A stretch of DNA of 64,000 nt from Isoetes taiwanensis. Its lineage: Eukaryota > Streptophyta > Lycopodiopsida > Isoetales > Isoetaceae. The position numbers and the translations under genes were made by a program. The stretch lies in the NCBI GenBank assembly GCA_021234155.1, contig JAJEKV010000268.1:62001-126000 (forward strand), written 5' to 3'. The notes under the pieces were generated by a model. It was not told the origin of the DNA. It worked only from the letters and a program-made list of their open reading frames with translations, and searched no databases. Positions 45,952 to 55,562 of this stretch are shown here, piece by piece (the stretch's first letter is position 1; each line of letters begins with the position of its first letter).

Positions 45952-46617
45952 TGTTGAGAGAGGTCTCAACTCAAGACATGCTTCAATTAGCCGAGAGTCC
46001 TTGGTTGCACATGCTGTTGAAATTGTTCCGATTGATATTCCCTAGTCACAAGTATGATGCAGAAGAAAACAAATTAACCTAGGGAAATGGGTTAATTTGT
46101 TTGAAAAACATAGAGCTTATGACCTTGTGATTATATTCTAAGGTTATGGTTTAAATTCTAAGGTTATGGTCAAACTTAGATATGTTCATATTGCCTTATA
46201 AAGGCAAAGACCTGGCCGAATTGATTGAAGCCAAATCAGAGGTTGAATACTCGGCCATGGCATCGGAATCGGACCTAGGCAGGCGGTTACTTAACCGCCG
46301 GATGTGTTAAGCCTATAAATGAACTGTATTGTGGATCGGGCACTGCAAATGGGTCGGATCTGCACTTGAATAAAATCAAATTGTAATGGTCAATGTTGCT
46401 ATAGTATACATTGGTCAATCCCAATGCTACAGTGTTATCTCTAATGGTTTGATGGTTGTTTTTTTAAGGAAAACATAATTTGAGCTTTCAAGTTGCTATA
46501 TGCAATTGTGAGAAGTTAAGAAAATTATTGTCTAGTGCTAAGTGCTATAGATTGATCATTAGTGGCTTGAAGATAACAGTAAGTTTGTGTTGTTCAGAAA
46601 TATCATTATCAACAACA
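45952..46617 (+). mobile_element. Ty1-copia 5' LTR
   Basis: Begins TGTTGAGAGAGG and ends with CAACA two bases before a primer-binding site. It contains TATA-like TTATAAAGGC (46,195) and CCTATAAATG (46,312). No matching 3' LTR was seen in the window. Confidence 0.65.
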
Positions 46618-46619
46618 AG

Positions 46620-46631
46620 TGGTATCAGAGC
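46620..46631 (+). promoter_or_regulatory. Primer-binding site, initiator-Met tRNA
   Basis: TGGTATCAGAGC, the standard plant copia primer-binding site, two bases after the LTR and 12 bases before the gag start. Confidence 0.85.
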
Positions 46632-46642
46632 AGTGTTTTTAA

Positions 46643-47100
46643 ATGGCTAGCAGACTAGGTGCATCATTGCTTAGTGTTATTGATGTGTTTAAGGGTGGTG
46701 CAGGTTTCCAAGTGTGGAAACAGAAAGTACAAGAAGTGCTGGAGATAGAAGGCCTTTGGGATCTGATTGCTGAAGAAGAACAGCAAATAATGATCCAAGA
46801 AACAAGTCCAAATAAAGGAAAAAGTTATGCTGCAGCTGCCAGTGGAGGGAGATCAATTGGTGAAGCAATTGGAGGAGGAACATTATCTGCTACCTCTGAT
46901 CAACTAAATCACGAATGCTAGAAGCAAGAAGTGTGATTAGTTGTAAGGTTAGCTCTAGTATTTTACTACAGCTAAGAGGGATGACTCCAAAACAGATGTG
47001 GGAGTATATGATTGCTAATTTTGAAAGAAAAACTTCTTCTCAATTAGATATTCTAGAGAAGGAGCTTAGAGAGGTTATGGTGGGTAGTTTGGCTATTATG
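46643..47100 (+). pseudogene. Ty1-copia gag, truncated
   Basis: The frame opens MASRLGASLLSVIDVFKGG with FQVWKQKVQEVLEIEGLWDLI, the N-terminal gag block of copia elements. After a stop at 46,919 the next frame continues LEARSVISCKVSSSILLQL, MTPKQMWEYM and LDILEKELREV, the rest of the UBN2-type gag domain. Sequence after 47,100 is a short CTCCATGACAA repeat and not the zinc knuckle or protease, so the element is truncated. Confidence 0.8.
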
Positions 47101-47205
47101 ACAAAGCAGAGCTCAATGTTTTGCCTCCATGACCAGCTATTTGTCTCCATGACAACTCGTCTCCACGATAAACTACTTGTCTCCATGACAAGCTTTTTCC
47201 ACGAC
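47095..47205. repeat. Short tandem repeat, about 25 bp
   Basis: About five degenerate copies of TCTCCATGACAA with GCT/ACT, at the junction between the copia fragment and the minus-strand LTR element. Confidence 0.7.
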
Positions 47206-47256
47206 AACCTAGCAGTCACCCTTATTATTCCATAAGCCCCAATAATCCAAACTCGT

Positions 47257-47595
47257 TCACAATAAGTCGGTCCATATACTTCGAGCATTCTCCACGAAAG
47301 CACCGAGTTTTCTTTTCTCTGCTACTGATGGTCCAGCTTCTCTTGCAGCAATAGTCACCAAATCCACCTCAGTTTCACTAACCGCTCTAATATTGAAACC
47401 ACATGATTTCCCTTCATGCGTAAAAGCTTTTACTCCATTAAGATAATCCAAATATGTTCTTGCGAACCCCAAAATAATAATCTCCTCTTCATTTTGATGC
47501 CATGCTCTAACAAAATGAGAACTAATAGTAGTCCTTGCAGCACGTACATAAAGACTGATCTTTAAGGCCCTCTGGAAAATTCCTAGCTCCATCAT
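47257..47595 (-). pseudogene. Coding-like interior of the minus-strand LTR element
   Basis: A 112-codon open frame adjacent to the primer-binding site, in the position of gag. I do not recognise the protein (it contains KISLYVRAARTTISSHFV and EEIIILGFARTYLDYL). Assignment as element-internal sequence rests on location only. Confidence 0.35.
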
Positions 47596-47690
47596 TTCTG
47601 ACCTCTTTAATTCCTCTCATAGATTAGAGAGTCCAAATTCCACTGGTGATCCCATTGCCTATGGTTCCCAAAAGAATCGCAAACCTCCGC

Positions 47691-47702
47691 TCTGATACCA
47701 CT
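47691..47702 (-). promoter_or_regulatory. Primer-binding site, minus strand
   Basis: TCTGATACCACT is the reverse complement of AGTGGTATCAGA and directly abuts the LTR start at 47,703. It sets the orientation of the 42,993-48,327 element. Confidence 0.75.
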
Positions 47703-48659
47703 TGATACGATTCATGTCTATTTGGGAAGTTGTAACAACACAAAATCATAGAGCCATAATGAAATAATAGAACACTGGACTTAAGAAACTTTATTCATGC
47801 ACAAGTGATATGGCATTTGACCACCCAACCGGATCCACTGGGTTACGTATGGCAGTGATCTGTTGCCATTACTCTCTCATGCGGATGTACTACGATATGT
47901 GCCACCCCAATTCGGAAACTAGACTCCGAGCAGGTTCCAACAAGGTAAGAGTCGCTGCAATCCGACCTCTGGTTGCCGAGATATATCCAACTGAAGTTTA
48001 GGTTCTATTTATAGATCTCTCTACGACTTTAGCCTTTTTTAGCCGGCAGTTGCCTTTTATATCAAAATATCTCCTTGTCTTTAATTTGATTATATGACTT
48101 ATCATATGGGACATTATCTATGATATTTTTCTCAACCAATAATCATCCCAATGATAGTGCCTCCACCCCTTCCATAAATATTGATGGTTCTTCACACCCA
48201 AATGTTATGTTATCCTATGCCCCTTTATATTATTAGGTGATCTTAGGAATAATATTTACATAGTATTTGCCATAATTCCAATAACCCATTCGCCGTGGAC
48301 CACTCCCCCTGTGCTTGCTCCATATCAGTCTCTTTATCAAAGTATTCTGAATAAGCTTTTCAACGAACTATAGAATGTTGGAATGTTGGAGTTATGCTAA
48401 AAAACCTATTTTGCCATCATGATGCCCCTCAAGTTTGTGGCCATCCAATTTGGGGCCCCAAATGTAATTAATATGCTCTGAGGCCAGTTGCTTCACAGAT
48501 TGAACTCCTCTAGGTTTACATATACTTTGTCAATTTAATGAAATGGAGACCCCAGCTTCCATTCCATGTTATTGACGTGTGCTATATACGCCACAAAAAT
48601 TCGCGCCAGAAGAAAATAATAACCCTACTTCTATATTGATAAGTTGTAAAATAAAATAA

Positions 48660-49740
48660 AATTGATTTGATTTTTATCGTCCACGGAAACCAATTGGCTA
48701 TGGGACCCAAACAAGAAATACAGCAAGCGTATTACTGCTAGGATTTAAACCCCCTTGTCCCGAGGTTTTTTAAGGGGAAAACCTTGACAGTAACAAGTAT
48801 GCTGAGAGGCTGTACAATGGTATATTACAATGGTATATTATGATGTATGTCAGTGCCTTGTCTGATGACATAAATGAGTGCGTGCATCCATAATGTCTTA
48901 AAGATAAGATCCTAGCAAACCCACGGATGTTATGTCCAACTGTACATGCAGCTGCTGATTGGGCAGGATCAACGCAACATAGCTGGTGCGAATGTGATTG
49001 AATGCAGGAAACTATTCAGAATGTGGCTTTCATCTTCAATAGCATCATGTTGATAACACAGACACAGTCTATTTGTGTGTGCGTCCCGAGGCCATCTGCC
49101 TGTCTCAATTCGCAAGCGATGTGCATCTGTGTGAATGGAATCTATCAATCTGCGCTTTTTCAATGGCAAATGTGTATGAAAGTAGAGTGGTGTGGACCCT
49201 GTAAGTGTGGAGTTGTTCTGGAGCTTATAGTGCTATGTCTTAACATGTTGAAGGGCACCAATATCCCAAAGCTTGCTGAGGAAGCAAGCTTCTAAGTCAG
49301 CTGATGGTGGCCCTCTTCAGTTTCAACTTGGATGCACCTATGCTCCTGTACATTCCATCTGGAGAACCACTTTGCCCGCCTCTCCTTCCAGCACGCCTTG
49401 AGGCGGCGAGCCCATAGCCACAGTATAAGCCAGATTGGTGAGACACTCATTGCCCATACCGAAGCAAAAAATATGTTGAAGTCTGCTGCTCAAAAAATAA
49501 TTTCTAATAAATAAATTATTTGGCGCAGTTAGAAGTCCCTTTGGAGTTGCAGAATGTTGTATACTGGCTATATAAAACATCCACATCCCAAATACCATCG
49601 TCAGGCCAACTTGTAAATAGTAATGTTGCAGTTCGTCAAGAATGACCACTCTCTCCAATGATGTTTCGTCTATATATTGATCGACGAGAGGATTGATTTG
49701 TTCAACATCACAGGTGGAGGGACTCTCCTCATGCACCATA
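48660..49740 (-). mobile_element. LINE fragment: RT C-terminus, zinc tail and 3' UTR
   Basis: The minus strand has LTNLAYTVAMG (about 49,440), a region similar to 52,880-53,110, and HRLRIETGRWPRDAHTNRL with CLC and IEDESHIL (about 49,110-49,020), the Cys/His-rich tail typical after LINE reverse transcriptases. The 3' UTR matches 38,390-38,680 and ends in a TTTTA-type simple repeat (48,640-48,660). Confidence 0.65.
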
Positions 49741-49744
49741 TGGC

Positions 49745-49857
49745 CAGATAGCTCATCTATACCGACGATGTAGACCTCTTAGCTTACACCCACGGTCAAA
49801 ATCCAGCAGCATTTAAATGCGCTGGACACTTTCTGCCAAGTCACTGGAATTTGATTG
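49745..49857 (+). mobile_element. LINE RT catalytic fragment in inverted orientation
   Basis: The plus strand reads LIYTDDVDLLAYT, the YxDD catalytic box of a LINE reverse transcriptase, followed one frame over by QQHLNALDTFCQVTGI. It is opposite in direction to the adjoining 48,660-49,740 LINE piece. Confidence 0.65.
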
Positions 49858-51620
49858 TTGAGAGAGATCATGGCAGGCACCACATTCATCAGGGCCACGA
49901 AGGCTTATACTGGCAGGCATGTTATGAAAAACCAAGCACAAGAGTTGAAGAAGATTGGCACCGCTGAGCATGCACTACTAAGATACCTGAAAGAAGTGAA
50001 TAAGCTGAAAGTTGATAATATGGATAAAGTGAGACAGACTCATCCCATATTTACAGAGAACCTGATGCTAATATTTGAATAGTGTCAGTGACTGGACAGA
50101 TAGCCAAAAAGAAGCTGAGAAAGAAAACCTCTCTAAAACTCTAATCGTTAAGGTAAACGTGTATCTCCATGGACTTATTGAGGAGGGTTCTAAAGTATTC
50201 AATGCTATATTATCAGTCTGCTGGGTATGTGTGTCGATATCGTGAATACATCGGTATGTTTTGTTGGATCTGATTTCAGGAACCTCAGGAAATACAAAAT
50301 GGAGGAATATCAAAATTTTTTGGATCAGATCAGTATATTAACCAACCAGCAACTATATTGGATCACGATATTCTTCAACCCAGAACGTTTGAATGAGTGC
50401 TTGGCTACAATGAAAACGATAGACTGTGGTAGTCGGGTGTGGATAGGAGTGTACTAGAACCCCAAAGTGAAGACTGGGTATATCTCTAAAGTCTGAGAGC
50501 TTCAAAGTCTAGCGTTGGTAATGTATGTGGCAAGAGATCAAGTGGCAATGCCTGCTCTAGATGACTTGAATCTATGCTTCATAGACACGGATCATCTTCA
50601 ACAGATGCAGAGACTTCCCCAGCACTTGAAAGAAGCAGAGGATATCAAGAAAAACTCGCCAGACATGGAGTGCTCAGCAGGTAACCCTGTTTGAAATAGG
50701 GTGGCCGCCCAATTTACGCTCGCGGTGGCTTAAGTTTTTTTTTTCCAAAGATATTGGTTGTATCATTCCTAGAGTGATAAGGGTGCAGCAGGCGGGACGT
50801 GTGCTCTCTTATCGAATCAACTAGAAGCCAAGACTTGTACATATTTGGTATGCAAACTTATGATGGATGGTTGCAGCGTTCTTGATTTCTTTCTTGGAGG
50901 TTCATTTAGCCATGCAGCCTTGTGCGAAGGCTACAAAGCATCTTCATTCGAGAGCGACGAGAATAATATGTAACTCAAGCTAGTGCAAATTTTTGATCAG
51001 TTAGAAATACTGCTGGATGAGAAGAAATTCTAGGCCTGCTAGAGGCAAAAGATTGTGGAGGGCAAGAAGAAAAAAACCGGCTCCAAGGCCTTGCAATTAG
51101 CAATTCCTACTCCATCTTCTTGTCCGTTTTTTGCACAAACAGTACAGGAGTTGCAATTCACGCTTTGGCTAAGTAAGGAGTCCCTTACGGAATAATTAAA
51201 AAGGGCTGGAGGAATTGGAAATAAGGATCCATCTCTCTTCAGAAGGAAAAAAGAGAACATTAATATGTTGGCAAGCACGAAACTGGTGTGCACTCAAGAT
51301 GTAATTGACGGTAATTCGAAATTTCATGAGTTAGTGAACAAAGATCAAGATCAGACGGTCATCAAAGACATAGTTTAAGACCAGCTAGCCGTGAGGGAGG
51401 ACCTCATCTCCGATTGTGTGGAGAAAAAGCAAGATAGGGTGTCAGAGGAAGAGAAATCAGAGGCAAGTGAGGTGGAGAAAGAGGGAGGTGGCTCACTAAG
51501 CAACAAAGAATTCATTGCAAGGATGAAGGCCATCAAGCAAGCTGCACAGCAAGAGCCACCACATGAAGAGCAAGACGACATCAATAAGCTTATTGAGGGT
51601 CCACCTAATCCTTGACAAGT
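49858..51620 (+). pseudogene. Decayed gene fragment with methyltransferase-like motif I
   Basis: Coding-like blocks in order: GTTFIRATKAYTGRHVMKNQ (49,870-50,080); KEAEKENLSKTLIVKVN (50,105-50,215); EEYQNFLDQISIL and CLATMKTIDCGSRVW (50,298-50,456); DLNLCFIDTDHLQQM (50,560-50,690). An AAATTGGGCG-type palindrome follows at 50,697-50,722. Next is VLDFFLGGSFSHAA, then FESDE (50,878-50,970), and an acidic coiled tail (51,391-51,614). The motif hydrophobic-LD-F-x-GG-S/F-xx-AAL-x-GY and the acidic residue about 25 later fit motif I/II of SAM-dependent methyltransferases of the DNA N4/N6 type. Multiple stops make it non-functional. No catalytic DPPY-type motif was found, so the enzyme class is uncertain. 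Confidence 0.4.
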
Positions 51621-51699
51621 CCATGCTGCTGAACCAAGACTGAAGCTTAAGGGATTTGTTGAAACTGGGTGCCCATCCAATTTCAATACCTTGTCATGT

Positions 51700-52364
51700 A
51701 CTTTGTGTATCTATTTTTCGTAACTTCTTTGTATGAAATTATCAAATCATGAAATTGAGATACAAATTTGGTATTGGTCAAAAATATGCTGGTGGGGTAC
51801 AAAAAAACGCGACCCCAGCACTTAGATCAGCACCCTGCACCTGCTATTCTATTATAGTATTCCACTTGTCATTCATTGAAGCTGTTACATATTTCTATTA
51901 ATTACCTAATTACTATATGCTAGTACCAGTAACACCCTAAACAAGCTGCCACATGGGGTGCTATATGAGTGCTGTCAGCATGTGCCAGACGCCTGCTTTT
52001 GTAACCCCCCAGCATACTTTTGCCCTGTTTTAATGCTAGTATGCTTTTTCTATGGAAATGAAGGGAATTGATTGTATTCATATAGAAACGAATTACATAG
52101 ATCTGACGAAATGCCTGAACATAGCTAAAGCAAAAAACATATATCAAGAGAGATAATACTTAGATAATCATCCGTTCTTAGGTTATTTAATAATATGCTT
52201 AGATAATAATCTACACTTCATAACCAGTACATATCAGGGAGCAAAGTTTCAGTCAATGCCCAACTCAACCTGAATAAGATCCTCTAGGTCGAATTCCTCA
52301 ATGTTATTTCAGCTAAACAGATCCATCCAGATATCCAAATCACCGACAGAGTGAGTAGTGTTGT
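51700..52364. other. No recognisable gene
   Basis: AT-rich sequence, probably LINE 3' UTR at the right side. No supported open frame. Confidence 0.4.
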
Positions 52365-53611
52365 TCAAGCGCTTGATTGCCAAAGCTTCACGCTCCTTTT
52401 CTCCTTCTCATAAAGCCTAAAAATTGGTCTGAACGAGTTGTAGATCCAAACCTCCTCCTTTTTCAGCACCCTCTTCAGTGCCTTTGCCCTGTAAATATGG
52501 TACTTGAGTGATATGAGGCAGCCCCCAAGATCCACCCTGCTGAGTTGATCTTGCTCATTGTACACTCGACCCAACCCTTGCCCACGAAGGAAGTTCCTAA
52601 GTTGAGCATTGATCTGCTTCCTTCCATGCTGGTTCATCTCGTTCAACAAAGCACGTCCGAATGTCATCATATGCCGGACATCTCTGAAGGCTGTGGCATT
52701 CGTCTTCCACAACTCCAACTTGGCAGTGTTGACATGCGGCTCCCCACTCCATCTCCCTTTTTCAATCCTGAGATGATGTGCACATGTGCAAGGCAATGGA
52801 TCTGCGGTTTTTCATGGATAGATGGGTGCCATATATCATCGCGAGCTCCACTCCAGCATGGGGTTTATATGGCATTGGTAATATGCCGTCTTGACATGTT
52901 CAAAGGTGCTGGCATCCCATAGCTTGCTGAGGAAGCATGTATTAAGATATTGTCTGAGGTTGTGGTGGTCTGCTTCCGCTCGCACTTGGATGCACCTGTG
53001 CTCCTGCACATTCCATCTGGCCAGCTATTGAGCTCTCTTTTCCTGCCAGCAGGCCTTTAGGCATTGAGGCCCTATTGCCACGGTGTAAGCGAGGTTAGGA
53101 AGGCGAGTATCGTCCATACTGACCACCTTCTGGAAGTAGATGATGTGTCTATCAAGGGCATCCCTCTGAAGAGGCAAGAAGCTTGTCTCTTACAACGGTA
53201 TCTGGTATGGAACTGTGGACTTTACCCCCAGGGCTCGTGCCAAGAAACATTTCTGCATTTGCTCCAAGTCATTCCAAGTGGCGAGGGAAACCATCGGGCC
53301 ACAGACCTCGATCCCATACAAAAGTACATATTCCACTAGTACCTTGAATAGGTGCGATTGATGGGCCCAATCATATAGCTCCACCTTATGGCTGTTGTTC
53401 TGCATTGCATAGATTGCCTTCCAACCTGTTGTGGCTCGTAACTGAATGGAATTATCCCAATTCATGGCAGACGAGAACTCCACCCCCAAATATTTGTAAG
53501 TGGATACCACTTCGACAGTTTGGCCACGATAAGGGTTGGGGCCCTTGGTTGGCATGTGGACGATATGAGGGCCACCTTGGTGTTGGCTAAATTGACACGC
53601 ATGTCAGTCTC
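52365..53611 (-). mobile_element. LINE reverse transcriptase C-terminal half, decayed
   Basis: Minus-strand reading in order: VNLANTKVALISSTCQP, YRGQTVEVVSTYKYLGVEFS, LFKVLVEYVLLYGIEVCGP, LEQMQKCFLARALGV (53,600-53,190), then DRHIIYFQKVV...LPNLAYTVAIG (53,160-53,060), a region shared with 49,000-49,440, and LRIEKGRWSGEPHVN (52,760-52,720). These are the thumb and C-terminal tail of a non-LTR reverse transcriptase. The following 143-aa frame to 52,365 (RFLRGQGLGRVYNEQ, FRPIFRLYEKEKRSVKLW) may be the LINE C-terminus or a flanking gene. The LINE is cut at 53,612 by a gypsy LTR. Confidence 0.7.
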
Positions 53612-53913
53612 TGTTGGGGTGGTATAGGAGACTGTATACATGGTCGTATATGGAGGTATATACACATGTATGTACGCACATGCACGCATAGAGGAGATAT
53701 GCACGTATGCATTGTGTACCTGGGGATCCATTATCATCAGTGTAATCTGAGCAGAGAGAGAACACAGAGAGATGGTGTATGAGAGAGAGATTATCTTCAT
53801 CTAGCTATGGAGATTATGAGTCTCTATGTTGTGCATTGCATAGATTTAGTAGATTGAAGCTTAGATTATTGGTTTTACATCCTTCTTGCAAGGTTGAAGT
53901 TTAGGCTCTAACA
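53612..53913 (+). mobile_element. Ty3-gypsy 5' LTR
   Basis: Runs TGTTGGGGTGG to GGCTCTAACA, with TGTT/AACA ends, followed by a primer-binding-like TTTGGCGACCAGG at 53,915. It contains a 90-bp alternating purine-pyrimidine stretch (about 53,630-53,720). It interrupts LINE coding sequence. A 3' LTR was not found in the window. Confidence 0.6.
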
Positions 53914-54490
53914 ATTTGGCGACCAGGCTGCTCGACAGACCATTGTGTGGCACAAATTTCTATTGGAAAAAGGATTGTTACCATTTGTCTTGGTGATCAT
54001 TGGTAAAGAACAACACCATTGAGCAAGGAGCAATTTATTTGTGTGAAGGGGATTTTGGAATTTTTTGAGATCATAAAAGGGCTTTCTAAGAATTGCTGAG
54101 TAACCTATATGAACTACCACTCAAAAAAATAGAACTGATAATCCACTCAGCAAAATAGTTATAAGTAACTCAGTGGATCACATATTTTTAGTATAAGTGT
54201 TGATAAAAAAGTCCAAATGAGCTCTTGCCTGGTGCAATAGATAGATTTCATTGAGACCTTTCCAACCTTGGATGGTTTGCATATCTTTTAACACTATAGG
54301 ACAGTAAAAAAATGTTACAAAAAGTTTTTTTGGAGTTTTAACAATCACAAGTGGTTAAAATATGTGCAAAACACCAAGATTGGAAAGATCCCAATGAGAT
54401 CTATCTATTGCACTAAACGAAAGCTCATTTGGACTTTTCTATCAATGGTTATGCTAGAAATTATAATCCGGTGAGTTAGTTATAATAATT

Positions 54491-55562
54491 TTGCTGACTG
54501 GACCCGTCAAGGCGGAAGACAAGCTAGGATACATTCATGAAGTTGCTGCTCCAGAACATAAAGCAACAGAGGAGATTGCAGCAAAAGTTTCTAAGATGAC
54601 AATAGGGGAGAAATCAAGGGAGGTTCAGTTTATTATTTTTGAGTATTGTGGGTCTATTGGTCTCTCTGAAACCACATGTAGATTGCTGAAATTTTGTTCA
54701 AGATATCAAATCAAGGGCCATAATGATCAAGAATGCAAGGAGAAGAGATTCTTTGAGAGGGCTAATTCGGTATTTGTTGTTATGCAACAAGCACCACCTA
54801 TTCCTATTCAATCAATGCAAGTAGCAACTCTCATCCCACAAGTTCTAATGATGCCACAAGCTCCAATAGTTCAACAAGCTCCAATGGCCTCCACACAAAT
54901 GGTGCAACCAAAACAGGGATGGTATCCAAGTAAGGTGCGTTTCTATTGCAAGATATGTGATAAATTCAAGCATGATGAGAGTACTTGTTTGAAAATTCAT
55001 GGGAAACCAATAAGTATCCAGCAAGGCAACAAGTGTTTGAGTCAGTACCTCTTCCGAATAAGGATGCTCGCATTCAAGATGCAAAGTATATTGAATCAAA
55101 TTAAGGCTCTTATTGAGGAATTTGTTGAGATGGAGGATGACACATTTCAACAAGAAGAAGAGCTTAGAGAACAGGGGGTTCAAGAACCAAGAGTAGTGCC
55201 GATAATGGAGAAGACTAAGATCAAAACAGGGGGTTCAAGAACCAAGAGTAGTGCCGATAATGGAGAAGACTAAGATCTCTTTGCCAAAGTCTTTGACAGG
55301 ATCAGCCTTAAATGTGTCAGCACCTAAGAAAGTGCAATTCAATATGCTATCCACACAGCAGTTTCAATCTATAGAAGAAAATCAGCCCATGTTGACGCCT
55401 CCTATGGTGGAGGAGGACATTCATAATGAAGATGATGTGATCAGTCAAGTTTTAGCTATTAAAATCACACTTACTCTTGAGCAATTGATGCATTATTCTT
55501 CTAATTTGTTGCAAGAGTTAGGAGGAAGAAGAAAATCAGAAATTTCAGTCCAACAAATTCTA
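54491..55562 (+). pseudogene. Ty3-gypsy gag
   Basis: A 260-codon frame followed by a shifted 125-codon frame. It has two zinc-knuckle positions: the first degenerate (FCSRYQIKGHNDQEC, second Cys replaced by Tyr) and the second perfect C-x2-C-x4-H-x4-C (CKICDKFKHDESTC, about 54,949-54,990), separated by a Pro/Gln-rich linker (QAPPIPIQSMQ). A 55-bp tandem duplication (55,171-55,280) shifts the frame. The gag is cut at 55,563 by element X and the pol region resumes at about 58,090. Confidence 0.75.
55171..55280 (+). repeat. 55-bp tandem duplication in gag
   Basis: ACAGGGGGTTCAAGAACCAA and the following 35 bases occur twice, starting at 55,171 and 55,226. Since 55 is not a multiple of three, it breaks the gag frame. 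Confidence 0.9.

Larger units (their letters stand above)
42993..48327 (-). mobile_element. LTR retrotransposon insertion, minus strand, 5.3 kb, nested
   Basis: The left LTR (42,993-43,513, then cut by a Helitron) and right LTR (47,703-48,327) are direct copies running TGATACGATTCATG to CCATATCA. The 5-bp flanks are GTCAC (42,988-42,992) and GTCTC (48,328-48,332), a probable degraded target duplication. The surrounding 200-bp tandem array is continuous across the insertion. A minus-strand primer-binding site abuts the right LTR. Of the interior only 47,257-47,690 looks native; the rest is nested Helitron, retroposon and copia sequence. The LTRs have diverged by indels, so the insertion is old. 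Confidence 0.75.

Noticed and set aside
45900-46643. Internal TATA-like boxes as a host-gene promoter
   Set aside because: They lie inside a copia LTR defined by the PBS and gag directly downstream.
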